From Neorhizobium galegae (GTDB lineage: Bacteria; Pseudomonadota; Alphaproteobacteria; Rhizobiales; Rhizobiaceae): 64,000 nucleotides of DNA. A program made the position numbers and the translations under genes. This document shows, in pieces, positions 38,132-46,792 of the stretch. The notes beneath the pieces are model-generated. The model saw nothing but the letters and a program-made list of their open reading frames with translations. It did not search any database and was not told where the DNA came from. The stretch spans positions 253,501 to 317,500 of the forward strand of contig NZ_CP090095.1 in NCBI RefSeq assembly GCF_021391675.1. The letters run 5' to 3'. Within the stretch, counting starts at the first letter, position 1. Each line of letters opens with the position of its first letter.

Positions 38132-38539
38132 TTGAGCGAATTCGAACTGGACGGGAGGATAACCCGCGATTCCGATCTTGTGAGCGTGCTCACCCTCTGC
38201 CAGCTCCGCATCCAGAACGACAGCCGCTGGCCCTGGCTGGTCATGGTGCCGCAACGCGCCGGCATGACCGAGATCTTCGATCTTTCGCCCGCCGAACAGG
38301 CGCTGCTCTCGGTCGAGGTCAACAGGGTGGCCGCTGCCCTGAAGACGGTGACCGGCGCCACCAAGATCAATGTCGGCGCACTCGGCAATATCGTCCGCCA
38401 GCTGCATGTCCATGTCATCGCCCGGTTCGAGGGCGACCCGAACTGGCCCGGCCCGATATGGGGTTTTGGCCAGCCGGTGACATATGAAGAGCAACAAAAG
38501 CAAGATTTTCTCAACAAACTGGTTGAAGCCCTTTCATGA
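38132..38539 (+). CDS. HIT family hydrolase
   Basis: Histidine-triad superfamily protein of 135 residues, likely acting on dinucleoside polyphosphates or related nucleotides. It carries LVMVPQRAGMTEIFDLS and the active-site loop QLHVHVIARF, in which the first His of the canonical HxHxH is Gln, as in many proteobacterial members. Start at TTG 38132: GGGAGG is 5 bases upstream and no ATG/GTG fits better. The stop overlaps the nudC start by ATGA (38536-38539), giving a two-gene nucleotide-hygiene unit. The N-terminus otherwise abuts the divergent SRP RNA gene. Confidence 0.9.
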   Translation: MSEFELDGRITRDSDLVSVLTLCQLRIQNDSRWPWLVMVPQRAGMTEIFDLSPAEQALLSVEVNRVAAALKTVTGATKINVGALGNIVRQLHVHVIARFEGDPNWPGPIWGFGQPVTYEEQQKQDFLNKLVEALS

Positions 38540-39513
38540 CCGCGACCCTTTTCGACACCGACTCACCCCATCCCGAACCGAGCACGCTGACGGCTTTTTC
38601 CGGCAACAAGCTGGATCGCCGGGCCGAGTACCGTGAGGACGATTGCGTCGAGAAGGCGCTCGCCGTGGAAGGCGCCCATATCCTCGCCTTCACCGGCAGC
38701 CGGCTGATCCTGAAGCACGACAGCCAGATCCTCGACCCGCTGTTCTCGCCTTACGAGCTTGCCGAACTGAAGCCGGATTTCGACAACGCCGTGCTGCTCG
38801 GTTACCACGAGACCGGCGAGCCGCGCATCGCCGTGCCGATGCTGATCCCGGCGGAAGAACTGGCAAGCCACTACAAGCCGACCGAGGCCCGCGCCCTCTT
38901 CCGCGATCAGCTGATCGAAGGCGAGTTGCAAGGCGAGGTCGCCCAGGCGGTGGCACTTCTCAACTGGAATGCCTCCAACAAATTCTGCGGCAAATGCGGC
39001 TCGCCAACCGAAACCAGGATCGGCGGCTACAAGCGTGTCTGCACCCAGTGCCAGCACATGACCTTTCCGCGCACCGACCCGGTGGTGATCATGCTCACCA
39101 TCGACGTGGAGCGCGATCGCTGCCTGCTCGGCCGCAGCCACCATTTCCAGGAGGGCATGTATTCCTGCCTCGCCGGTTTCGTCGAGCCGGGCGAAACGAT
39201 CGAGGATGCGGTGCGCCGCGAGACCTTCGAGGAATCCGGCATCGAGACCGGCCGGGTGCGCTACCATGCCTCGCAGCCCTGGCCGATGCCGCATTCGCTG
39301 ATGATCGGCTGTTACGCGGAGGCGAAGTCCACCGAGATCAGGATCGACCCGCAGGAAATGGCCGATGTCCGCTGGTTCGAACGCGCCGAGGCCGCCGCCA
39401 TGCTCGATGCCGGCCCGGACGCCCCGCTTTTCGCGCCGGTCAGGGGTGCAATCGCCCACCGCCTGCTCCGCGACTGGATCGAGTGGGGTGAGGAGCGGTC
39501 AGGCGAAGCCTGA
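38536..39513 (+). CDS. nudC: NAD(+) diphosphatase / RNA NAD-decapping Nudix hydrolase
   Basis: Cleaves NADH/NAD and removes NAD caps from RNA. The 325-residue protein has an N-terminal NUDIX-like domain, a four-cysteine zinc ribbon (FCGKCG ... CTQCQ, about residues 151-178) and the Nudix box GFVEPGETIEDAVRRETFEE (about 213-234), followed by SQPWPMPHSLMIG, the SQPWPFPxS signature specific to NudC. It overlaps the HIT gene by 4 bp. Confidence 0.96.
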   Translation: MTATLFDTDSPHPEPSTLTAFSGNKLDRRAEYREDDCVEKALAVEGAHILAFTGSRLILKHDSQILDPLFSPYELAELKPDFDNAVLLGYHETGEPRIAVPMLIPAEELASHYKPTEARALFRDQLIEGELQGEVAQAVALLNWNASNKFCGKCGSPTETRIGGYKRVCTQCQHMTFPRTDPVVIMLTIDVERDRCLLGRSHHFQEGMYSCLAGFVEPGETIEDAVRRETFEESGIETGRVRYHASQPWPMPHSLMIGCYAEAKSTEIRIDPQEMADVRWFERAEAAAMLDAGPDAPLFAPVRGAIAHRLLRDWIEWGEERSGEA

Positions 39514-39628
39514 GCAATCGGTCCAGTGGATCGGTTGCAGCGACGAACGCCCGGAGCCCAGGCGAAGGGCTGGGCGGTCCGGCCGAATCGAGCTCGACTT
39601 TATCATGGGGCCGGAGGGTTTCAGCAAA

Positions 39629-40324
39629 ATGACCGTCGCCCGCTCCGAGCGCCTGCTGGCTCTTCTCCAGACGCTCCGGCGCTACCGCCAGCCCGTCAGC
39701 GGCGCGAAACTCGCCGCCGAGACCGGCGTCAGCCTGCGCACGCTCTATCGCGATATTGCCAGCCTCCAGGCGCAGGGCGCCTTCATCGAAGGCGAGGCGG
39801 GCCTCGGCTACGTGCTCAGGCCCGGCTTCATGCTGCCGCCGATGATGTTTTCGCAAGAAGAGATCGAGGCGCTGGTGCTCGGTTCCCGCTGGGTGGCGAA
39901 AACCGCCGACCCGCGGCTGGCCGCCGGCGCCGTCGATGCGCTCGCCAAGATCGCCGCCGTCCTGCCGCCGGACCTCAAAGAGGATCTCGACAATTCGACG
40001 CTGCTTGTCGGCACGCCGCGGCGAAGCGAGAGCGGAGCCGATCTCGCCCTGATCCGAAGGGCGATCCGCGCCGAACATATCCTCGAACTCGCCTATGAAG
40101 ACGAAAAAGGAGTGCTGACCCATCGAAAAGTCTGGCCATTCGCCCTCGGCTTCTTCGACAGCGTCCGGGTCATGATCGCCTGGTGCGAGCTTAGGCAGGA
40201 CTTCCGGCATTTCCGCACCGACCGTATTTCCTCCGCGGTTTCGACCGAAACGCGTTATCCGCGCCGCCGGCCGGTCCTGCTCAAGGAGTGGCGAGAGGCC
40301 GAGGGAATTCCGCCCCAGCCATGA
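39629..40324 (+). CDS. WYL-domain HTH transcriptional regulator (YafY-like)
   Basis: A 231-residue regulator. Residues 3-60 form an HTH_11 winged helix (RSERLLALLQTLRRYRQPVS ... SLRTLYRDIASL); the middle is helical; residues about 140-205 form a WYL domain (ILELAYEDEKGVLTHRKVWPFALGFFDSVRVMIAWCELR, with the family W-P and CELRxDFRxFR features). GGAGG lies 11 bases before ATG 39629. It precedes a VOC-fold gene by 70 bp on the same strand; YafY-type regulators are frequently paired with glyoxalase-fold genes, so it may control the VOC and EVE genes. The ligand of the WYL domain is unknown. Confidence 0.92.
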   Translation: MTVARSERLLALLQTLRRYRQPVSGAKLAAETGVSLRTLYRDIASLQAQGAFIEGEAGLGYVLRPGFMLPPMMFSQEEIEALVLGSRWVAKTADPRLAAGAVDALAKIAAVLPPDLKEDLDNSTLLVGTPRRSESGADLALIRRAIRAEHILELAYEDEKGVLTHRKVWPFALGFFDSVRVMIAWCELRQDFRHFRTDRISSAVSTETRYPRRRPVLLKEWREAEGIPPQP

Positions 40325-40394
40325 ACGCTGCTGCCATTATCTGACAGTAGGCTGCGATAATCTCCGGTCAGTCCCAACCAAAAGGAGTACTGAC

Positions 40395-40766
40395 ATGGTC
40401 CATCCCGATTTCGCCATCCTCTTCGTCGACAATCCGCTCGCCAGCACCGATTTCTACCAATCCCTCTTTGGCGCCGAGCCCGTGGAAAGAACCCCGACCT
40501 TTGCACTCTTCGTGCTGAACACCGGCATGAAGCTCGGCCTCTGGTCGCGCCACACGGCTGAACCGTCGGTGAGGGGTGAGTGCGGCGGCACGGAAATCTG
40601 CTTCAGGCATGACGCTGCCGCCGACGTGGACAGGATCTATGCCGACTGGTCCGCCCGCGGCCTGCGCGTACTGCAGACGCCGGTCGAGATGGATTTCGGC
40701 TACACGTTCGTCGTGACCGATCCCGATGGGCATAGGCTCCGCGTCTATTCCATGAGCGCTGACTGA
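40395..40766 (+). CDS. VOC (glyoxalase/bleomycin-resistance) family protein
   Basis: A 123-residue single-chain protein of two beta-alpha-beta-beta-beta modules: [21 protein letters not shown] at the start and [19 protein letters not shown] at the end, the latter typical of VOC metalloenzymes and drug-binding proteins. It resembles PhnB/phenazine-resistance type members. AAAGGAG precedes ATG 40395. It is flanked by the WYL regulator and the EVE gene, with a tight junction to the latter. Substrate unknown. Confidence 0.9.
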   Translation: MVHPDFAILFVDNPLASTDFYQSLFGAEPVERTPTFALFVLNTGMKLGLWSRHTAEPSVRGECGGTEICFRHDAAADVDRIYADWSARGLRVLQTPVEMDFGYTFVVTDPDGHRLRVYSMSAD

Positions 40767-40777
40767 TGGAGGCCGTC

Positions 40778-41212
40778 ATGGGCGACGAGCAGAAGTGCTG
40801 GATCGCCGTCGCCTGCGCCGCCCATGTGCGGGGCGGGTTGGCCGGCGGTTTCATGCAGGTGTGCCACGGCAAGGGCGGGCCTTTGCGGCGTGTCCGGCCG
40901 GGTGACCGAATAGCCTACTATTCACCGACCGAAACGCTGGATGGAGGCGCGCCGTTGAAGGCTTTCACCGCCATCGGAACTGTCGAGGAAGGGAGCGCCT
41001 ACCAGGCGGATACGGGAAACGGCTTTCTCCCGTTCCGCCGCGATGTCAGGTGGTCGGTAGCGCATCCCGCGCCGATCCAGCCATTGCTGAATGAACTCGC
41101 ATTCACGGCCGGCAAGCGCAACTGGGGTTACCAGCTGCGCTTCGGGCTGATCGAGGTCGATGCCGAGGATCTGGAGATCATCGCAGGGGCGATGGATGCA
41201 AGCGACGCCTAA
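40778..41212 (+). CDS. EVE-domain (PUA-like) protein
   Basis: A 144-residue protein with the EVE fold, related to PUA and YTH domains that bind modified nucleic-acid bases. Recognisable segments: [44 protein letters not shown] near the N-terminus (split here by loops) and [22 protein letters not shown]. Start chosen at ATG 40778 since GGAGG is 6 bases upstream; ATG 40766, which overlaps the VOC stop, lacks a site. It shares its final bases with the convergent prephenate dehydratase gene (CTAA at 41209-41212). The natural ligand is unknown. Confidence 0.88.
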   Translation: MGDEQKCWIAVACAAHVRGGLAGGFMQVCHGKGGPLRRVRPGDRIAYYSPTETLDGGAPLKAFTAIGTVEEGSAYQADTGNGFLPFRRDVRWSVAHPAPIQPLLNELAFTAGKRNWGYQLRFGLIEVDAEDLEIIAGAMDASDA

Positions 41213-42063
41213 AGCGTCCCCCGCATCGGGTGGCCCTTATACGTGCCGAGAACCCGCACCTTCTCGGAGAAGAACCGCAGTTCTTCCAGAGCCCGGCGCA
41301 CGGGGGCATCGTCCGGATGGCCCTCGATATCCGCATAAAACTGGGTCGCCACGAACTTGCCGCCGAGCTGGTAGCTCTCGAGCTTCGTCATGTTGATGCC
41401 GTTGGTCGCAAAGCCGCCCATCGCCTTGTAGAGCGCGGCAGGAATGTTGCGGACGTTGAACACGAAGGTGGTCACCAGCACCTCGTCGGGATTGTTCCGC
41501 TGCACCCATTTTTCGTCGCGGGAGAGCACGACGAAGCGGGTGACGTTGTCGTCCCGGTCCTCGACATTCTCCGCCAGGATCTCGAGACCATAGAGATCGG
41601 CCGCAAGCCGCGGCGCGAGTGCCGCCATGGTCCGGTCGCCCTTTTCGGCCACCATCTTGGCGGAACCCGCCGTGTCGCCGGCGACGACGGCCTTCCAGCC
41701 GTTCGAGCGGATGATCTTGCGGCACTGGCCGAGCGCATGGATATGGCTGTGGATGGTGCGGATTTCCTCGCGTGTCACGCCGGGCAGCACCATCAGCTGG
41801 AAGCGGATCGGCATGAAATATTCGCCGATGATATGCAGCCGCGATTCCGGCAGCAGGTGATGGATATCGGCGACGCGTCCGGCGATGGTGTTCTCGATCG
41901 GGATCATCGCCAGGTCCGCATCGCCGTTTTCGAGCGCCTGGAAGGCGTCCTCGAAAGTCGGGCATGGAAGCGGTTCCATGGTCGGGAACATGTCGCGGCA
42001 GGCCATGTCGGAATTGGCGCCGAAATCGCCCTGGAAGGCGATGCGATTTGTGAGTGCGTTCAT
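41209..42063 (-). CDS. pheA: Prephenate dehydratase
   Basis: Converts prephenate to phenylpyruvate in phenylalanine synthesis. This is the monofunctional form (284 residues, no chorismate mutase domain). The PDT domain begins [12 protein letters not shown] and shows [27 protein letters not shown] and [10 protein letters not shown] (the TRF motif); the C-terminal ACT domain (about residues 195-275) has [22 protein letters not shown], including the ESRP-like ligand segment for Phe feedback inhibition. It lies 11 bp after kdsB. Confidence 0.96.
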   Translation of the reverse strand: MNALTNRIAFQGDFGANSDMACRDMFPTMEPLPCPTFEDAFQALENGDADLAMIPIENTIAGRVADIHHLLPESRLHIIGEYFMPIRFQLMVLPGVTREEIRTIHSHIHALGQCRKIIRSNGWKAVVAGDTAGSAKMVAEKGDRTMAALAPRLAADLYGLEILAENVEDRDDNVTRFVVLSRDEKWVQRNNPDEVLVTTFVFNVRNIPAALYKAMGGFATNGINMTKLESYQLGGKFVATQFYADIEGHPDDAPVRRALEELRFFSEKVRVLGTYKGHPMRGTL

Positions 42064-42074
42064 GGGGTTATCCG

Positions 42075-42833
42075 TTACGAGGAGGCACGGGCAAACAGGA
42101 CCGCACGGGCCTTTTCAAGGTCGGCGGGAGTATCGACGCCTAATGGAACCGAGTCAACGATCTCGGCATCGATGCGCATGCCGGCTTCGAGCGCCCTCAG
42201 CTGTTCGAGCGATTCGCGCTTTTCGAGCACGGACGGCCCGAGCGACACGAACTTTTCCAGCGCAGCGCGGCGATAGGCGTAGAGCCCGATATGGTGGTAG
42301 AGCGGCCCGTTGCCGTAGGGCGCGGTGGCGCGGGTAAAATAGAGCGCCTTCAGCCGGGTGGCGGAAATCGGCGAGCCGACGATTTTCACCACGTTCGGAT
42401 TGGTCTTTTCGTGTTCGTCGGTGATCTCGACCGTGAGGGTGGCGATGTCGGTCGAGGGATTGTCGAGCGGGCGAAGCGAGGCGCGCACCGCTTCCGGCTC
42501 GATCGTCGGCAGGTCGCCCTGAACGTTGATCACGAAGTCCATTCTCGCTTCCGGATCGGCCTTCTGTACGGCCTCGAAAATCCGGTCCGAACCGCTTTGA
42601 TGGTCCTGCCGGGTCATCACCACGTCGAAGCCCGCGGCGGCCACGGCGTCGTAGACGTCCTGGTGGTCGACGGCGACGATGATTCGCCCGACCTGCGCTT
42701 CCTCAGCCCGTTTTGCTACCTGCACGATCATCGGCAGGCCGGCAATATCAGCCAGAGGTTTCCCCGGCAGGCGGGTCGATGCCATTCGCGCCGGGATCAA
42801 CACCAGCGTCCGGTCAAAAGCCGAATTCTTCAT
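42075..42833 (-). CDS. kdsB: 3-deoxy-manno-octulosonate cytidylyltransferase
   Basis: CMP-Kdo synthetase, activating Kdo for lipopolysaccharide inner core. The 252-residue protein shows [51 protein letters not shown] and [16 protein letters not shown], all KdsB signatures. Start at ATG 42833 ([17 protein letters not shown]), with AAGGG about 8 bases upstream. It is followed 11 bp later by pheA, a conserved alphaproteobacterial pair, and is divergent from the cytochrome c gene. Confidence 0.96.
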   Translation of the reverse strand: MKNSAFDRTLVLIPARMASTRLPGKPLADIAGLPMIVQVAKRAEEAQVGRIIVAVDHQDVYDAVAAAGFDVVMTRQDHQSGSDRIFEAVQKADPEARMDFVINVQGDLPTIEPEAVRASLRPLDNPSTDIATLTVEITDEHEKTNPNVVKIVGSPISATRLKALYFTRATAPYGNGPLYHHIGLYAYRRAALEKFVSLGPSVLEKRESLEQLRALEAGMRIDAEIVDSVPLGVDTPADLEKARAVLFARASS

Positions 42834-42985
42834 GAGAGACCCTTCTATTCCCGCGTAAACAGTGTCAAAAAGTCTCACGCGCGGGACGATAATCGTGTTG
42901 CAACAACCATGCAAAAGACATAGGTTCCGCGCGATTTCAAGATGGTCCGCTTTCTCATGAGGCGGTTGCTAAGGAGCTTTTGCGG

Positions 42986-43567
42986 ATGAACCCCAATGTC
43001 AACATGGCGGCAGGCGCCCTGCTTGCTACTGTTTTCGTCTTGATGTCGGTGTCCATTGCCTCGGAAGGCATTTTCCACTCGGAGGTACCCGAGAAGGCAG
43101 GTTTTGCCATCGTCGCCGCCGAAGAGCCCGCAGCCGGTGAAGCCGCGGCACCCGCTGCCGCCGCCGTTCCGATCGCGCAGCTGCTGACGAAGGCCGACGC
43201 CAAGGCCGGGGAAGCCGCATTCAAGAAGTGTCAGAGCTGTCATTCCGGGGAGAAGGGCGGACCGAACAAGGTCGGCCCCGATCTCTGGAGCATTGTCGAC
43301 CGTCCGGTCGCCGGGCATGAAGGCTTTTCCTATTCGGCCGGCATGAAGGAGTTTTCCAAGGGCGGTGCCGAGCACTGGACCTTCGACAACCTCAACCATT
43401 TCCTCACCGCTCCGAAGGCTTTCGTGAAGGGCACGGCGATGGGTTTCGCCGGTCTGAAGAACGATGCCGAGCGCGCCAACCTGATTGCCTACCTGCGCAC
43501 GCTGGCTGATTCGCCGGTTCCGCTTCCGGACCCGAATGCAGCCGCTCCGGCGCCCGCCACCAACTGA
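42986..43567 (+). CDS. Membrane-anchored c-type cytochrome (CycM-like)
   Basis: Electron carrier to terminal oxidases. A 193-residue protein: the uncleaved N-terminal helix ([18 protein letters not shown]) anchors a periplasmic class I cytochrome c domain, with an Ala/Pro-rich linker (about 45-65), the heme site CQSCH (about residues 82-86), [20 protein letters not shown] and the axial Met in [22 protein letters not shown]. This matches CycM/cytochrome c552 of rhizobia. Start at ATG 42986, with AAGGAG about 10 bases upstream. A terminator follows at 43593. A short Pro/Ala tail ends the protein. Confidence 0.93.
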   Translation: MNPNVNMAAGALLATVFVLMSVSIASEGIFHSEVPEKAGFAIVAAEEPAAGEAAAPAAAAVPIAQLLTKADAKAGEAAFKKCQSCHSGEKGGPNKVGPDLWSIVDRPVAGHEGFSYSAGMKEFSKGGAEHWTFDNLNHFLTAPKAFVKGTAMGFAGLKNDAERANLIAYLRTLADSPVPLPDPNAAAPAPATN

Positions 43568-43592
43568 TCGGCAATTCCAGGAATTCCAATTG

Positions 43593-43620
43593 AAATGCCC
43601 GGCGTCAGTCGGGCATTTTT
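43593..43620 (+). terminator. Terminator of the cytochrome c gene
   Basis: Stem AAATGCCCG/CGGGCATTT with an 8-nt loop, followed by T's; it lies between the cytochrome and the convergent AEC transporter gene and may work in both directions. Confidence 0.88.
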
Positions 43621-43653
43621 GTTTTGGGCTTTCGTGATCGAGATGCGGCCGGC

Positions 43654-44598
43654 TCAGCCGAGCAGCCATGCCCAGAAGCCGACGGTGAAGACGCCGAATG
43701 CGGTGGTCATGCTGATCACCGAGGCCGCAAGGCTATGGCCGGAGCGGAAGCGCTGGGCGATCAGCCAGGCATTGATGCCGGTCGGCACCGAGGCGGTCAG
43801 CACCAGCGCCGCGGTCCAGTCCTTCGGCAGGGCAAACAGAGTGCTCATCAGGAAGACGAGCGCCGGCAGCACCAGCAGCTTCAGCACAGCAGCAGCCCCC
43901 GAAAGACCGATATCGCCCCGGATCGGATATCTGGTCAGCGCCATGCCGATCGATATCAGCGCGACCGGGCTTGCCGCGGCGGAAATCTGATCGACGACGA
44001 TGGCGATCGCCGACGGGAGATGCAGGCCGAGGAAATTGAAGGCGACGCCGACGATTAGCGCGATCACCAGGGGGTTGCGGGCAAGGTTGGAGCCCACCTG
44101 CCCGAGGACCGCTGCGATGCCGCGCTTTTCGCCGCCGTCGACCTTGGCGGCCGCGCCCTCCATCAGGATCGTGCCGGCTACCATCATCAGCGGCAGGTGG
44201 ATCGCGAGCAGGATGGAGATCGCCACCAGCCCATCCTTGCCGACGACATGGGCGACCAGCGGCAGTCCGATGAAGACGTTGTTGGCGAAGGAGCCGGACA
44301 TGCCGGCGATCACGCCGATCTTCGCATCCCGGCCAAAAACGCGGGTGGTGAGGATGTGACCGATCCCCCAGGTCATGGCGACCCCGAGGAAATAGACGGT
44401 CCACAGCCGGAACGGCGAGGCTCCTTCGAAATGCGCATCCGCCAGCGTCCGGAAGATCAGCATAGGCACCGCGATCTTGAACACGAATTCGCCGAGCGCG
44501 TCGCCGGTCTCCTCCTTCAATATCCCGGTTTTCGCCGTCATCCAGCCGATCAGGATCAGGATGAAGAGGGGCACGACATTCAGGAAGACGGAGGACAA
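43654..44598 (-). CDS. AEC (auxin efflux carrier) family transporter
   Basis: Inner-membrane transporter of 314 residues with about ten helices in two five-helix halves: FLNVVPLFILILIGWMTAKTGI at the start, MSGSFANNVFIGLPLV (the AEC SFxNxxFxGxP signature) and LTASVPTGINAWLIAQRF. Members export or import small organic acids such as malate or malonate. The start is uncertain: TTG 44598 gives the right N-terminus but no ribosome-binding site is visible; the frame is open upstream to 44802 without family similarity. The upstream intergenic region carries two strong hairpins. Confidence 0.85.
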   Translation of the reverse strand: MSSVFLNVVPLFILILIGWMTAKTGILKEETGDALGEFVFKIAVPMLIFRTLADAHFEGASPFRLWTVYFLGVAMTWGIGHILTTRVFGRDAKIGVIAGMSGSFANNVFIGLPLVAHVVGKDGLVAISILLAIHLPLMMVAGTILMEGAAAKVDGGEKRGIAAVLGQVGSNLARNPLVIALIVGVAFNFLGLHLPSAIAIVVDQISAAASPVALISIGMALTRYPIRGDIGLSGAAAVLKLLVLPALVFLMSTLFALPKDWTAALVLTASVPTGINAWLIAQRFRSGHSLAASVISMTTAFGVFTVGFWAWLLG

Positions 44599-44986
44599 GG
44601 CGCAGGCTTTCTGTGGAGACGTTTTTATGCGTCTAACGCATGTCGCGGCTCGCGACAAATGCGTTTGGTGCAGAGAAGCTGTTTGGCGGGGAGGCGCGGC
44701 GACGGGCGCCCAACAAAAAAGCGGGGCAATCCCCGCTTTCCCTCCTGGTCTCGTCCAGGACATCCGGTGGTCGGCCGCCAGTTCATCCGTGGTCGGCAAC
44801 ACAACCGGATCGCCGAATGTCTAACCTGTGATCGTGACAGCAGAGTGACGACCCAGTGTCGGCCTAGTCAGAGTTGGGGCAAAACGCCCCGGATTGCGGG
44901 CGTCGCGGTTATTTTCCCTTCCAATCGGTCCAAAACCCGAATACCGGTTTTCGCGACAAACTGCTTCCCAAGAGGATCAAGACCGG
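44599..44986. other. Gene-free 388-bp region with two hairpins
   Basis: Between the AEC and PfkB genes (divergent). It holds a bulged hairpin at 44635-44665 (AACGCAT...ATGCGTT), an orphan minus-strand terminator at 44715-44739 and a GGGGC/GCCCC hairpin at 44876-44890. Short open frames here have no ribosome-binding sites or coding character. It may include promoters for both flanking genes and possibly a small RNA on the minus strand. Confidence 0.5.
44715..44739 (-). terminator. Orphan intrinsic terminator (minus strand)
   Basis: Perfect 9-bp stem AAAGCGGGG/CCCCGCTTT with loop ATTG, followed by six T's on the minus strand. No gene on the minus strand ends before it: the nearest upstream feature is the divergent PfkB start at 44987. 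It would therefore terminate an unannotated RNA or attenuate the AEC transcript. Confidence 0.8.
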
Positions 44987-45979
44987 ATGCCCAAGTTCGA
45001 CGTGCTCACCATCGGCAATGCCATCGTGGATATTCTCGCCCGCTGCGACGACGATTTCCTGAGCGACAATGCGATCACCAAGGGTGCGATGAACCTGATC
45101 GATGCCGAGCGCGCCGAACTCCTCTATTCGAAGATGGGCCCGGCGGTGGAAGCGTCCGGCGGTTCGGCCGGAAACACGGCAGCCGGCATTGCCGGTTTCG
45201 GCGGCAAGGCCGCCTATTTCGGCAAGGTTGCGGAAGACCAGCTCGGCAACATCTTCCAGCACGACATCCGCGCCCAGGGCGTGCACTATCAGACCAAGCC
45301 GGAAGGCACCCACCCGCCGACCGCCCGTTCGATGATCTTCGTGACGCCGGATGGCGAGCGTTCGATGAACACCTATCTCGGCGCCTGCGTCGATCTCGGC
45401 CCGGAACATGTTGAAGAGGATGTCGTCGCCGAGGCCAAGGTCACCTATTTCGAAGGTTACCTCTGGGATCCGCCGCGCGCCAAGGAAGCGATCCGCGAAT
45501 CGGCCCGCATCGCCCATGAGCATGGCCGCGAAGTGTCGATGACGCTGTCCGACCCCTTCTGCGTCGGACGCTACCGTGCCGAATTCCTCGACCTGATGCG
45601 TTCCGGCACGGTCGACATCGTGTTCGCCAACAAACAGGAAGCGTTGTCGCTCTACGAGACAGAGGATTTCGAACTGGCGCTGAAGAAGATTTCTGAAGAC
45701 TGCAAGCTGGCGGCCGTGACGCTCAGCGAGGAAGGCGCGATCATTGTTCGCGGCGCCGAACGCGTGAAGATCGACGCCTATCCGATCAGGGAACTGGTCG
45801 ATACGACCGGCGCAGGCGACCTCTTCGCGGCCGGTTTCCTGTTCGGTTATACCCAGGATCGCTCGCTCGAGGATTGCGGCAAGCTCGGCTGCCTCGCCGC
45901 CGCGATCTGCATCCAGCAGATCGGCCCGCGCCCGATGGCGTCGCTCACTGAAGCTGCGAAGAAGCAAGGCCTCATTTGA
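44987..45979 (+). CDS. PfkB family carbohydrate/nucleoside kinase, adenosine-kinase-like
   Basis: Ribokinase-family kinase of 330 residues: GNAIVDILARCDDDFL at the N-terminus, SGGSAGNTAAGIAGFGGKAAYFGKV (PfkB signature 1), and DTTGAGDLFAAGFLFG (signature 2 with the catalytic Asp) near residue 280. Rhizobial orthologues are annotated as adenosine kinase or CbhK; the substrate cannot be proved from sequence. Start at ATG 44987, with GAGG about 11 bases upstream; reading on to 44894 crosses a hairpin-rich leader. Convergent with the SH3 gene 18 bp on. Confidence 0.9.
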   Translation: MPKFDVLTIGNAIVDILARCDDDFLSDNAITKGAMNLIDAERAELLYSKMGPAVEASGGSAGNTAAGIAGFGGKAAYFGKVAEDQLGNIFQHDIRAQGVHYQTKPEGTHPPTARSMIFVTPDGERSMNTYLGACVDLGPEHVEEDVVAEAKVTYFEGYLWDPPRAKEAIRESARIAHEHGREVSMTLSDPFCVGRYRAEFLDLMRSGTVDIVFANKQEALSLYETEDFELALKKISEDCKLAAVTLSEEGAIIVRGAERVKIDAYPIRELVDTTGAGDLFAAGFLFGYTQDRSLEDCGKLGCLAAAICIQQIGPRPMASLTEAAKKQGLI

Positions 45980-45997
45980 GGCCCTGCGGGGAAACGC

Positions 45998-46540
45998 TTA
46001 CTTGAAGGCCTCGCCGGGATAGGCGCCCCAGATTTCGGCCTGGGCGATCCAGCCCTCGGCGCCGTTGGTTTCGGCGCGGCACCAATCGCCGTTGCATTCC
46101 TTGATCTGCAGCACGACGCCCGGCTCCAGCTTGGCGAGGATGGCGGCCGTCGCCTGCGGGTCGCGGCGCATGTTGACGTAGATATCCTTGCCCTTGCCGC
46201 GCATCCACGGGGCGGCCACCGCAGTCCGGTCGCCCGAGAGCAGGGCCTGGTTCACCCAGCCCTCGGTGCCCTCGGCGTCGCGAACCCGCCGCCAGTTTTC
46301 GTATTCCTGGATGATTTCCATCGGCGTGCCGGACTTCATATACATCCAGGAAACCGCATAGTCCGTGCTCGGGCCGATGCGGATATTGACCTTCCTCGAC
46401 TTGAGGCTGACGAAACGCGGCAGCGGCAGGCCGCTCGGACCCTTGGCGGCGCCCTGAGCATAGCTCGGGGCGGGTGCGGACAGGGAGGCGACAAGCCCGA
46501 AGGAAAGAGCGATGAAGGAGGAAAGAATGGCGCGACGCAT
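45998..46540 (-). CDS. Periplasmic SH3-domain protein
   Basis: A 180-residue secreted protein: signal peptide (LSSFIALSFGLVASLSAPAPSYAQ, cleavage near residue 29) then two bacterial SH3-like domains, SRKVNIRIGPSTDYAVSWMYMKSG (about 48-105) and GKDIYVNMRRDPQATAAILAKLEPG (about 115-175). Such proteins often contact peptidoglycan. An acidic WGAYPGEAFK tail ends it. AGGAGGAAAG lies upstream of ATG 46540. Confidence 0.9.
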   Translation of the reverse strand: MRRAILSSFIALSFGLVASLSAPAPSYAQGAAKGPSGLPLPRFVSLKSRKVNIRIGPSTDYAVSWMYMKSGTPMEIIQEYENWRRVRDAEGTEGWVNQALLSGDRTAVAAPWMRGKGKDIYVNMRRDPQATAAILAKLEPGVVLQIKECNGDWCRAETNGAEGWIAQAEIWGAYPGEAFK

Positions 46541-46673
46541 GTGTTTGGTTCCGGCTGAGCGATCTCGGGCTTTCGGGAACCTCGCGAGGTTTTGTTTGTC
46601 TTCGCTGACGGGTCTGGTAGAAAACGCCCTGGATGAACTGAATATCGCGCGACTTGGTTAAGGACCTCCTAAA

Positions 46674-46773
46674 GCAGGTCGCCCGAAAGCGGGTACCGGT
46701 TTCGGGATAACGACATATGTCGAACAAAGCTTGAAGCATGGCCCCCGAATACGTTCAGGCTTCGTGCTTCAAG
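46674..46773. repeat. Intergenic inverted-repeat element before the hydroxyacid dehydrogenase gene
   Basis: Two nested inverted repeats: CCCGAAA/TTTCGGG (46682-46688, 46700-46706) and CTTGAAGCA/TGCTTCAAG (46730-46738, 46765-46773). The segment with CCCGAAAGCGGGTACCGGTT resembles a sequence I recall as recurring in intergenic regions of rhizobial genomes. It lies in the 5' leader of the downstream gene. Confidence 0.45.
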
Positions 46774-46792
46774 GCGTCAGGCAGAGAGTTTC

